From assembly GCA_913051905.1 (NCBI GenBank), contig CAJXBY010000132.1, forward strand, positions 1 to 7,557: a stretch of 7,557 nt of DNA, given 5' to 3'. Numbering within the stretch: the first letter of the stretch is position 1; each line of letters opens with the position of its first letter. The notes beneath the pieces were generated by a model that did not search any database, was not told the origin of the DNA, and saw only the letters and a program-made list of their open reading frames with translations. This document shows, in pieces, positions 1 through 6,376 of the stretch. Made by a program: the position numbers and the translations under genes. Origin of the DNA: an uncultured Gammaproteobacteria bacterium (lineage in GTDB: Bacteria; Pseudomonadota; Gammaproteobacteria; Arenicellales; UBA868).

Positions 1-490
1 TGCCTTTCTCATCACTTTGAACATTCAACACCCACAGCGCGTGGCACGGCGGCAGAGTACTGTACTGCGCGTTCTCAGGTGCCCAGGCGGATACCACCAG
101 GCGTCGACTGTCAGGGTTGCGTCTCAACTCCGACAGAATCCAGGCAATCTGATCATTTAAACCCGGCTGCCCGTCCGCGGTACCTGGAAAATTTCGCCAG
201 AAATTTCCGTAGGCACTGGGTACTTTTCCGTCGTCGTCGGCCCACGGATCCCAGAACCGGCAGCCGTGCCGGCGTAACAGGCCGATGTCTGTACGGCCCG
301 ACAGAAACCACAGGTTCTCAACAACGATGTTTTTCCAGGAAATTTCCTTGGTGGTGAGCAGAGGAAAGCCCCGCCGCAGGTCGATCTGATAGTTGAGGTT
401 AAAGCAGGATAGCGTATCGACACCGGTACGATTGGTCTTGCGTTGACCATATTTGAGGACCGTTTCAACGACATCCAGATACTGCCGCAA
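1..490 (-). CDS. thyA: Thymidylate synthase, N-terminal 163 residues (3' end outside window)
   Basis: Makes dTMP from dUMP using methylene-tetrahydrofolate, in the cytoplasm. The gene enters the window at base 1, so only the first 163 codons are visible. Translated from TTG at 490, the protein begins L-RQYLD and aligns with E. coli ThyA (MKQYLE) without gaps over about the first 100 residues apart from small local differences. Trp80, Trp83 and Tyr94 fall at the same numbers as in E. coli. Other visible family motifs are NRTG (20-23), FPLLTTK, LWFLSG, PDSRR (phosphate-binding arginines near 129-130) and LPPCHA, with the catalytic Cys at 149. The TTG start is supported by this alignment, by GGAG nine bases upstream and by the lack of ATG or GTG back to an in-frame stop. 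Unusual points are VPSAYGNFWR where GPVYGxQWR is usual, AWAP for AWNP, and no QFYV after the Cys. The gene follows the PBP gene by 46 nt on the same strand. Identity as a member of the thymidylate synthase family is secure. The altered positions leave a small chance of a related hydroxymethylase. Confidence 0.93.
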   Translation of the reverse strand, partial: MRQYLDVVETVLKYGQRKTNRTGVDTLSCFNLNYQIDLRRGFPLLTTKEISWKNIVVENLWFLSGRTDIGLLRRHGCRFWDPWADDDGKVPSAYGNFWRNFPGTADGQPGLNDQIAWILSELRRNPDSRRLVVSAWAPENAQYSTLPPCHALWVLNVQSDEKG

Positions 491-499
491 TGAGTTCTT

Positions 500-503
500 C
501 TCC
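500..503 (-). promoter_or_regulatory. Shine-Dalgarno site for thyA
   Basis: GGAG on the minus strand, nine bases before the TTG at 490-488. It decides the start of thyA, because the frame upstream has no ATG, GTG or other TTG before an in-frame TAG inside the PBP gene. It is the clearest ribosome binding site among the minus-strand genes of the window. Confidence 0.6.
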
Positions 504-536
504 AGAATATGGATGGCCGGCGCGGCCGGTCCGCCG

Positions 537-1802
537 TCAGTTCCGGTCGGTGAAATAATGTTCTATGGCTTTACGCGCCACATGGGCAGATTTTACACGC
601 CACTTTTCCTGGTTGATACAAAGTGCCGCATAGGCCAGCTTACGATCTCCTCTTTGGGCGTAGCCTACAAACCAGTCGTACATACCCTTCGGGTTGGTAC
701 CGTAGAGTGTGCCCGTTTTGCCGCCAACGCGGACGTCTGAGAGGTTGCCACGGAAGAAGTTCCTGAAATGTTTTCGGGCGGTGCCATTCAGGACGGTATC
801 GGCCATCATGTCCTGCAGTTGCCCGGCCGAGTGAGCTTCAATCACCCGGTGTGACAGCAGTTCGTCGTTGGCATAAAGCACAATGCCGTTTTCATCGGTA
901 ATGGAATCGATCAGGCTCGGCCGCACCAGTCGGCCGCCGTTGACAATAGATGCCGCCAGCAGGGCGCCGTGAACCGGGCTCATTGTCGTTTCTCTGGTAT
1001 AACCCGAGGCGGCTTCGACCACGGACCAGTCATCTTCCGGATCAGGTTGAGCACGGCTTAGATCAACGGCAAAATCACCGTTCAGACCCTGATTGAAACC
1101 GAAGCGGTTCGCGTAGTCGAGCAGCGCTTCTGCGCCCACATACTCAAGACCCAGTCGGCCGAACACGGTATTGACGGATTTGCCGAACGATGCGCTGAGC
1201 GGCAGGTAGCGGGTCCACTTGTTGTTCTTGTGGTGCAGGACGTTTTTCCGGTACAGGCTGGTAGTCTTTCCGTTGAACGGAATCACGCTGTTTGCATTGA
1301 CTCTGCCCAGGTCAACTGCTGCAGATGCGGTAACGATCTTGAAGACAGACGCCGAAGGGTACGTGGCCCGCAGCGCCAGATTTGTGACCGATTTCGATTG
1401 CCGGCGGTGGTTGACCAGCGCGAGCACATCGCCGTTTTCTGGATCTAAAGCAACAAATATGCCGTAGTCGGGACCACCATCTTTCCTATCCGCGAACACG
1501 GCCATGACCGACTGCTGAAGTTCCGGGTCGATGTTGTAATGAAGGGTCGCTGGCAGACGACGGTGGGTGTTGTTCACGGTGATTTGCCTGGGATAGCGAT
1601 TGTCTCGTACTGCGCTGGAGATGGCTTGGTTGATCACGCTGCGGTCAAGGCCCCAGATATCCGGGCGCTGCCATACCATCGAGTCCAGGTGTCGAGGTGA
1701 GAGGAGCATTCCGCCGACCAGCATCACGGGCCACAGAACCCACAGAACCGTTCGTGCCCGGTGTTTCGTCCCTTTGGATTCGGCAGCGTTATGTCGGCTC
1801 AT
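537..1802 (-). CDS. Short class B penicillin-binding protein (D,D-transpeptidase domain)
   Basis: Predicted peptidoglycan cross-linking enzyme (D,D-transpeptidase) anchored in the inner membrane with its catalytic domain in the periplasm. The 421 residues start with a basic stretch (1-16) and one hydrophobic anchor (about 17-35). A transpeptidase domain follows from about residue 85. All three active-site motifs are present in order and at normal spacing: SxxK is S152-V-F-K155 (in YPSASVFK), SxN is S209-V-N211, and KTG is K362-T-G364. FtsI and MrdA of E. coli have about 590 to 630 residues; this protein is shorter because it has almost no N-terminal dimerisation or pedestal domain. There is no glycosyltransferase domain. 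The start at 1802 has no clear Shine-Dalgarno site, but it precedes a good membrane anchor. The gene lies 118 nt downstream of the J-protein gene and 46 nt upstream of thyA. A role in elongation, division or a specialised process cannot be told from sequence. A class D beta-lactamase is less likely because the second motif is SVN. Confidence 0.9.
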   Translation of the reverse strand: MSRHNAAESKGTKHRARTVLWVLWPVMLVGGMLLSPRHLDSMVWQRPDIWGLDRSVINQAISSAVRDNRYPRQITVNNTHRRLPATLHYNIDPELQQSVMAVFADRKDGGPDYGIFVALDPENGDVLALVNHRRQSKSVTNLALRATYPSASVFKIVTASAAVDLGRVNANSVIPFNGKTTSLYRKNVLHHKNNKWTRYLPLSASFGKSVNTVFGRLGLEYVGAEALLDYANRFGFNQGLNGDFAVDLSRAQPDPEDDWSVVEAASGYTRETTMSPVHGALLAASIVNGGRLVRPSLIDSITDENGIVLYANDELLSHRVIEAHSAGQLQDMMADTVLNGTARKHFRNFFRGNLSDVRVGGKTGTLYGTNPKGMYDWFVGYAQRGDRKLAYAALCINQEKWRVKSAHVARKAIEHYFTDRN

Positions 1803-1831
1803 CTGAATCAGATAGGAGGCTGTCCAGTCAG

Positions 1832-1852
1832 AAAAAAGACCGCCGGAGGCAG
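1832..1852 (-). terminator. Weak hairpin followed by a T-run
   Basis: On the minus strand CTGCC and GGCGG can pair (five pairs, one of them G-T) around a TCC loop, and TC then six T follow. It lies about 70 nt after the stop of the J-protein gene and about 30 nt before the PBP start. It could be a weak intrinsic terminator for the upstream operon. If the promoter at 1874-1901 is real, it would instead lie in the PBP leader as an attenuator. The stem is short, so this is a tentative call. Confidence 0.28.
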
Positions 1853-1873
1853 ATCAGGATGGAACAGGCCACA

Positions 1874-1901
1874 AGTATAAGGCGCGCAGCGCATTCGTTA
1901 A
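1874..1901 (-). promoter_or_regulatory. Candidate sigma-70 promoter for the PBP-thyA unit
   Basis: On the minus strand TTAACG (1901-1896, four of six matches to TTGACA) and TATACT (1879-1874, five of six matches to TATAAT) are separated by 16 bases. The expected start of transcription is near 1867, which gives a leader of about 65 nt before the PBP ATG at 1802. The position in the 118-nt gap after the J-protein gene fits a separate transcription unit. This is a consensus match by eye only. Confidence 0.35.
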
Positions 1902-1920
1902 ACGTCAGGTAGTCATGAGT

Positions 1921-2628
1921 CTAGGATCTGAGCGTGTCCCGTGCCTGATTGATCAGGGTCGCTAGGTAGTCTGACCCGCCCCGGTCGGTATGAAGACGCT
2001 GAATCAACCGTCGATGGGCCTGCCGGATTTCTTTATCCGGAGCGTCTTCTGCAACCCCGAGGATGTCCGCAGCTTTCTGTCGGGTCATCGGTCCGCTGGC
2101 TGACGGCGTGCCGGTTTGCCCTGTGTCCGCCTGGGCTCTCCAGCTCTCGCCGTGGTAACGGTCCAGGTAAGCTTCGAGCAGGGCGGCAGACTGTGCATCC
2201 TCGGTGCGGCACTCGCCCAGGAGGACCAGAAGTCGATCGAGGTCCAGGTCTTTCAGCAGCTGGCCGGAAAAAGAGCCTGCAATGACTTCACCGCCGAGTT
2301 CACCGGTATCGTGATCCAGCGTCATTCGCAGGAAAGCTGTTTCAACTTTTGAGGCTTGCGCTGCGCTGGGTCCCCGGGCCGACCTGAAAAGGCGCCAAGC
2401 CTGCCGGGCCATCATCGCCCTCTGCAGCCACGGCACGGCAGCACTCAGTGCCGCAAATATCCAGGGAATCCGGCCAGTGACCACGAGTAGTAGCAGAATG
2501 CCGGCCGCACCATACAGCAGGATCAGCTTCAGCGCTTTGCTGCGCTGGGCCGGTGTCGCCTTGCCCAGCCAGCCGGCCAGCCACATCAGGCCCACCAGAG
2601 CAATGAAGGCCAGTAACAGTCTGATCAC
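1921..2628 (-). CDS. Membrane-anchored J-domain-like protein with HTD in place of HPD
   Basis: Protein of 235 residues when started at GTG 2628, resembling the proteobacterial family with an N-terminal membrane part and a C-terminal DnaJ-like domain. Two clear hydrophobic segments lie at about 1-22 and 33-52, with a third, weaker one at 54-68. A middle region (about 110-165) includes GELGGEVIAGSFSG and LLEAYLDRYHGESW. The J-like domain occupies about 181-235: ADILGV, helix II with EIRQAHRRLIQRL, the loop HTDRGGSDY, then INQARDTL. The signature HPD, which stimulates the Hsp70 ATPase, is HTD here (codons at 1992-1984, CAT ACC GAC). The frame is open up to ATG 2745, but that start would overlap the VWA gene by 112 nt and add a basic, non-membrane N-terminus. 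GTG 2628 lies five bases after the VWA stop and gives VIRLLLAF, a natural membrane start. The partner is probably DnaK, if the domain is active. Gene reality is secure; co-chaperone activity is not. Confidence 0.87.
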   Translation of the reverse strand: MIRLLLAFIALVGLMWLAGWLGKATPAQRSKALKLILLYGAAGILLLLVVTGRIPWIFAALSAAVPWLQRAMMARQAWRLFRSARGPSAAQASKVETAFLRMTLDHDTGELGGEVIAGSFSGQLLKDLDLDRLLVLLGECRTEDAQSAALLEAYLDRYHGESWRAQADTGQTGTPSASGPMTRQKAADILGVAEDAPDKEIRQAHRRLIQRLHTDRGGSDYLATLINQARDTLRS

Positions 2629-2633
2629 GAGAC

Positions 2634-3350
2634 CTAATTTCTGCTGCCGATCTGATGGCTTAGTTTGAGTACGACGCCGCCTCGGCGCTCGCTGAAATTT
2701 TCCAGTGCCCGTTTGCCCCCTGCTGCGTATACAGCGACCGCGCACAGCAAGTCGCGCAACTGACCGGCACTGTCGAGATCGAATCTTGACCAGGCACCGC
2801 CACTCAGTCTGGCGACTTCCCGGAACGTCCGCTCAGCAATACCATCGTGACCATCCTGGAAAACAAAAACCGGTACATGCAGGATACCCAGTTCTCCGGC
2901 CAGCCGGCAGAGCGTGTCCGGATTCTCCTCCATGCAGTCGCCGACAAAAACCAGGGCATTGATTGACCGTCGACGGGTCTCTTGCCTCGCATGTTCAAGC
3001 ACACGGGAGATTTGTGTATGGCCGGCTGCACAGCGTAATCCCGTCATATGGCCCAGGAGGTCTTTGGCGTTTCGCGTCCAGGGTGTTGATGAGAACTCCA
3101 TGAATCCACGGTAGTATGCGAGCTGCACATCCAGTCCGCCCAGGGCTACAGTTTCCTCGAACATCTGGGCCTGGATGTGGCAGGCCCGATCCCACAGGGG
3201 CTCGCGGCTGGCCGTGGCGTCCATCGCGAACAGTAGTCGGCCCCGCGCATCACCACGGGTTGCGGGTGGCGTAGACTTGATCTGTTTCAGAAAACTGTCC
3301 ACTTCATCCCGGCTTGACCTGCGCAGCGATTTATTGCTTGGTTCGTTCAA
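2634..3350 (-). CDS. VWA (von Willebrand factor A) domain protein
   Basis: Soluble protein of 238 residues, probably cytoplasmic, since no signal peptide or membrane segment is visible. The VWA fold spans about residues 37-210. The metal site (MIDAS) looks complete: D44-x-T46-x-S48 in FAMDATASRE, T112 in AGHTQI, and D138 in VFVGDCMEE. Such domains bind Mg2+ and a protein ligand; the partner is unknown. The longest start is TTG at 3350, which gives MNEPSNKSLRRSSRDEVDSFL. No good Shine-Dalgarno site precedes it. GTG at 3302 is an alternative but would leave only about 20 residues before the first beta-strand. The TAG stop (2636-2634) lies five bases before the probable GTG of the J-protein gene, so translation is likely coupled. 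pepN ends 120 nt upstream on the same strand. The protein resembles VWA proteins that, from general knowledge of gammaproteobacterial genomes, occur beside membrane J-domain proteins. No specific function is known to me. Confidence 0.88.
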   Translation of the reverse strand: MNEPSNKSLRRSSRDEVDSFLKQIKSTPPATRGDARGRLLFAMDATASREPLWDRACHIQAQMFEETVALGGLDVQLAYYRGFMEFSSTPWTRNAKDLLGHMTGLRCAAGHTQISRVLEHARQETRRRSINALVFVGDCMEENPDTLCRLAGELGILHVPVFVFQDGHDGIAERTFREVARLSGGAWSRFDLDSAGQLRDLLCAVAVYAAGGKRALENFSERRGGVVLKLSHQIGSRN

Positions 3351-3470
3351 AAACGGTCCGGGAAAAGGTGATAAATGGAATTCAGATCATAACACCGCCG
3401 CAGCATTTTCTGAGGATCGGTGCTACGTGGTGGAATCACGCTCAGGTCGAGGACGCCTCGCCGGTTCCGG
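3351..3470 (-). other. Gap between pepN and the VWA gene
   Basis: This 120-nt stretch holds no strong terminator or convincing promoter. On the minus strand TTATGATCT offers a fair -10-like TATGAT but has no matching -35. A 19-codon reading frame (3406-3347, MLRRCYDLN...) ends in TGA that overlaps the TTG start of the VWA gene. It has no good ribosome binding site and is not called as a gene. Read-through from pepN into the VWA gene seems likely. Confidence 0.35.
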
Positions 3471-6107
3471 TCAGGCCAACACGCGCTCGACGATCTCCGA
3501 TACATCCCGAGAAAGGCCGGCGCTCGACTGAATCCGTTCCAGCTCAGCGCGCATGAGCTGTTGGCGTTCTGCGTTGTAGCGTCGCCACAGGTTGAATGCG
3601 GACACCAGCCGGGCGGCAACCTGCGGATTGGCAGCATCGATCCTGAGAATTTGCTCCGTGATGAACTGATAACCTTTCCCGTCCGCTGCATGAAAGTGCA
3701 ACGGGTTGGCGTGCGAGAAAGTGCCCAGCAGGGCATGCACTTTGTTCGGGTTGCCGAGTTGGAACTTCTCATGTTCCGTGAGCCGTTGGACGTCGCTGAG
3801 GGTGCCAGGCAGATCAGATATAGCCTGGACCCGAAACCACTTGTCCACCACCAGTGGGTAATCTTCCCAGCGCTGGTAAAACGCACCAAGAGCCTCGGTG
3901 CGTTCCGGATGCGGTGACCGGGCGAGTTCATTCAGTGCAGCTAGGGCGTCAGTCATGTTATCGGCACTTGTCAGTTGCTCAAGCGCGAGTCCCGCGGTCT
4001 GTGGTTCTTCAAGCGCCATCAGGTAGGACAAACACACATTGCGCAGGGCCCGCCGGCCGGCATCTTTGGTATCAATTCTGGCCGGTCCTGCCGGGCTCAG
4101 AGCGTGATAGAGGCGCTCAAAATCAGTCCTGAAGAGCGTTGCCAAAGCCTGTTTGACGACCTTCCTCGACTGATGCAGGGGGTCCGGTTCGATGATCTCG
4201 GTGAGACTGGAAAGATAGGTCTCTTCGGGTAAACGCAGTGCAAAGGCCTGAAACGCTGTGTCTTCGAGTTGGGCGAGTAGAAGCGTGTGAAATCCGCCGG
4301 CAAATCCGTCATCCAGCGAAAACGGTTCGCCACTTTCACAATGAGCCAAAGCACGTAGGATTTCTTTACTGGCCAGACGCTGGCCGGCATCCCAACGGTT
4401 AAAAGGGTCGTTATCATGGCCCATGAGTACGATCAGATCATCATCTGTTTGGTTGGTTTCAAGCTCGACCGGGGCGGAAAAGCGGCGGAGCAACGAGGCC
4501 ACGGGTACGTCCTGGACATCATCGAAGACAAAAGCCTGTTCGCTTTGAGTCAGACTCAGAATGTGCTCGTGAGCACTGTCTGTCTGCAGCCCCAGTCGGG
4601 TCGTGAGGGGCCCGCCTGCCCGGTCAAAGAGCGCCACGGCGACGGGTATGTGGAAGGGTGCTGTCTCGTCGTCTCCGGCCGCTGACCCGCAGTGCTGGCT
4701 CAACCAGAGCGTGTAGCGCCTCTTCACCGCGTCATAAGTGCTCCGCGCGGTGAGTTTGGGTGTAGAAGCCTGGTCGTACCATAGCCTGAACTGGCTCAGG
4801 TCCATATCAGCAACATCTTCCATCGCTGAGACAAAATCGTCCGTTGTGACGGCTTGCCCGTCGTAGCGTTCGAAGTAAAGATCGCAGCCCCTGCGGAACA
4901 GGTCCGGACCAAGCAGGCTGGCCAACATGCGGACGACTTCCGCGCCCTTCAGGTAAACGGTCAGGGTGTAAAAATTATTGATCTCGGCATAGGAGTCGGG
5001 CCGCACCGGGTGCGCCATGGGTCCGGCGGCCTCCCTGAATTGGTGGGTCCGCACCAGATTGGCGTCTTCGATTCTCTTGACACCGACCGAACCCAGTTCG
5101 GCGCTGAACTGCTGGTCGCGGAATACCGTGAATCCCTCTTTGAGACTCAACTGAAACCAATCCCTGCAGGTGACCCGATTACCGGACCAGTTGTGGAAAT
5201 ACTCGTGTCCAATCACACCAGTGACCGCCTGGTAGTCCGAATCAGTGGCGGTTTCGGGCAGGGCAAGCACGTACCGGGTGTTGAACACATTGAGGCCTTT
5301 GTTCTCCATGGCCCCCATATTGAAATCCTCCACCGCGACGATATTGAAACAGTCAAGATCGTATTCGCGACCATAGCGCACCTCATCCCAGTGCATCGAT
5401 TTTTTGAGCGCATCCATGGCATGTCCGCACTGGCCAAGATCCCGTTCGACGGCATAGATACGCAGACTCACCTCGCGGCCACTGACCGTCGTGTAATGGT
5501 CTTCGATGTGCTGGAGATCACCGCCCACCAGCGCAAAGAGGTAGCAGGGTTTGGGATGGGGGTCGTGCCAGGTTAGCTCGTGCCTTCCATCAGGTAGCAT
5601 TCTGCTCGAGACGTTGTTCCCGTTACTGAGAAGAACGGGACAGCTTTTCTGAGGGGCCCGGATGGTCACGGTGTAGTCAGACAGAACATCCGGCCGATCA
5701 AGAAAATAGGTGATGCGCCGAAAGCCCTCGGGCTCACACTGTGTACAGAAGTTTCCGCCAGATAGATAAAGACCCTCAAGTTTGGTATTGGTGCGCGGAT
5801 TGATCCGGTTCTCGATTTCAAGGTCGAACTTATCCGGAACATCGTGAATTGTGAGGGAGTGCGAGGTCAACGTGTAGCAGTCTTGCGACAGGGACTTTCC
5901 GTCGATACGCACCGCCAGCAGCTCCAGGTCTTCACCGTCAAGGCATAGTGGCTGTGTGTCGCCGGAATTCCGGGAAACGGACAACGCGGACCGGACCCGG
6001 GTCGCGTCAGGGGAGAGATCGAAGTCAAGTCGGACAAATGGAACCAGAAAATCTGGCGGCCGGTAGTCCCGCAGATAAACGCGTTCGACGGCAACGGGTT
6101 CAGACAT
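3471..6107 (-). CDS. pepN: Aminopeptidase N (M1 zinc metallopeptidase)
   Basis: Broad-specificity cytoplasmic aminopeptidase that removes N-terminal residues from peptides late in protein degradation. The 878 residues match E. coli PepN (870) along the full length. The N-terminal beta domain begins with LRDYRPPDF, where the E. coli protein has HDYRAPDY. The thermolysin-like catalytic domain carries the exopeptidase motif G265-A-M-E-N269, the zinc motif H301-E302-Y-F-H305 in IGHEYFHNWSGNRV, the third zinc ligand E324 in SLKEGFTVFRDQ, and Tyr385 (E. coli Tyr381) in NNFYTLTVYLKGAE. The C-terminal helical domain holds NNxTDALAAL-like and NPQVAARL blocks and ends RDVSEIVERVLA. No key residue is missing and the frame is intact. 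The ATG at 6107 gives the family N-terminus although no Shine-Dalgarno site is visible; the mRNA there is instead pyrimidine-rich (CTCCTTTTCCTCCC). It follows the small membrane protein by 80 nt and precedes the VWA gene by 120 nt, suggesting one operon. Confidence 0.98.
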   Translation of the reverse strand: MSEPVAVERVYLRDYRPPDFLVPFVRLDFDLSPDATRVRSALSVSRNSGDTQPLCLDGEDLELLAVRIDGKSLSQDCYTLTSHSLTIHDVPDKFDLEIENRINPRTNTKLEGLYLSGGNFCTQCEPEGFRRITYFLDRPDVLSDYTVTIRAPQKSCPVLLSNGNNVSSRMLPDGRHELTWHDPHPKPCYLFALVGGDLQHIEDHYTTVSGREVSLRIYAVERDLGQCGHAMDALKKSMHWDEVRYGREYDLDCFNIVAVEDFNMGAMENKGLNVFNTRYVLALPETATDSDYQAVTGVIGHEYFHNWSGNRVTCRDWFQLSLKEGFTVFRDQQFSAELGSVGVKRIEDANLVRTHQFREAAGPMAHPVRPDSYAEINNFYTLTVYLKGAEVVRMLASLLGPDLFRRGCDLYFERYDGQAVTTDDFVSAMEDVADMDLSQFRLWYDQASTPKLTARSTYDAVKRRYTLWLSQHCGSAAGDDETAPFHIPVAVALFDRAGGPLTTRLGLQTDSAHEHILSLTQSEQAFVFDDVQDVPVASLLRRFSAPVELETNQTDDDLIVLMGHDNDPFNRWDAGQRLASKEILRALAHCESGEPFSLDDGFAGGFHTLLLAQLEDTAFQAFALRLPEETYLSSLTEIIEPDPLHQSRKVVKQALATLFRTDFERLYHALSPAGPARIDTKDAGRRALRNVCLSYLMALEEPQTAGLALEQLTSADNMTDALAALNELARSPHPERTEALGAFYQRWEDYPLVVDKWFRVQAISDLPGTLSDVQRLTEHEKFQLGNPNKVHALLGTFSHANPLHFHAADGKGYQFITEQILRIDAANPQVAARLVSAFNLWRRYNAERQQLMRAELERIQSSAGLSRDVSEIVERVLA

Positions 6108-6187
6108 TGGTGTGACGGGATCGTCGCATGAGATCTTGGGGCCGGGAGGAAAAGGAGTTCACGGGGTACATGTTCAGCAGGGATCCG

Positions 6188-6376
6188 TCAGACGAGGCTG
6201 ACCAGGAGGAAAACAAAAAGGATGACCGCCACAATGGGGATAATGAGAGCGGGCCAGTCGGCCTCGGTCTCGCGACTTTGCCGGGTCATTTGCCGTACAC
6301 CCGGCAGAAACCACATCAGGGCAAGCAAGGCAACCACGCCCAGAAGCAGTTTTTCCCAGGTGGCTATCGATTCCAT
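6188..6376 (-). CDS. Small two-segment membrane protein, function unknown
   Basis: Protein of 62 residues starting MESIATWEKLLLG. Two hydrophobic segments, about 8-25 and 42-61, flank a charged, proline- and glycine-containing loop (PGVRQMTRQSRETEADWP). This is the expected layout of a hairpin inner-membrane protein. The composition (Leu, Val, Ile-rich segments, Trp at both interfaces) is more ordered than chance, and the frame lies in the expected place at the head of the pepN group, 80 nt before pepN on the same strand. A ribosome binding site is weak (GAGA about ten bases before ATG). A longer overlapping frame on the same strand (6596-6174) lacks such features and is taken as a shadow. 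I do not recognise a named family. Membrane placement is an inference from hydrophobicity, and no enzymatic motif is visible. Confidence 0.72.
   Translation of the reverse strand: MESIATWEKLLLGVVALLALMWFLPGVRQMTRQSRETEADWPALIIPIVAVILFVFLLVSLV

Noticed and set aside
157..474. 105-codon minus-strand frame starting at ATG 474
   Set aside because: It lies out of frame inside thyA, whose protein matches the family across the same bases.
2629..2745. Upstream extension of the J-protein to ATG 2745
   Set aside because: It would overlap the VWA gene by 112 nt and add an Arg-rich tail before the first membrane segment. GTG 2628 fits the gene spacing and the membrane start better.
3347..3931. 194-codon minus-strand frame overlapping the 3' end of pepN
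   Set aside because: It is out of frame with pepN, which matches its family to the last residues here. The predicted protein is Ser-, Arg- and Trp-rich without motifs.
4854..5576. 240-codon plus-strand open frame
   Set aside because: It lies wholly antisense to the conserved catalytic region of pepN and shows no recognisable domain; it is a by-product of pepN codon use.
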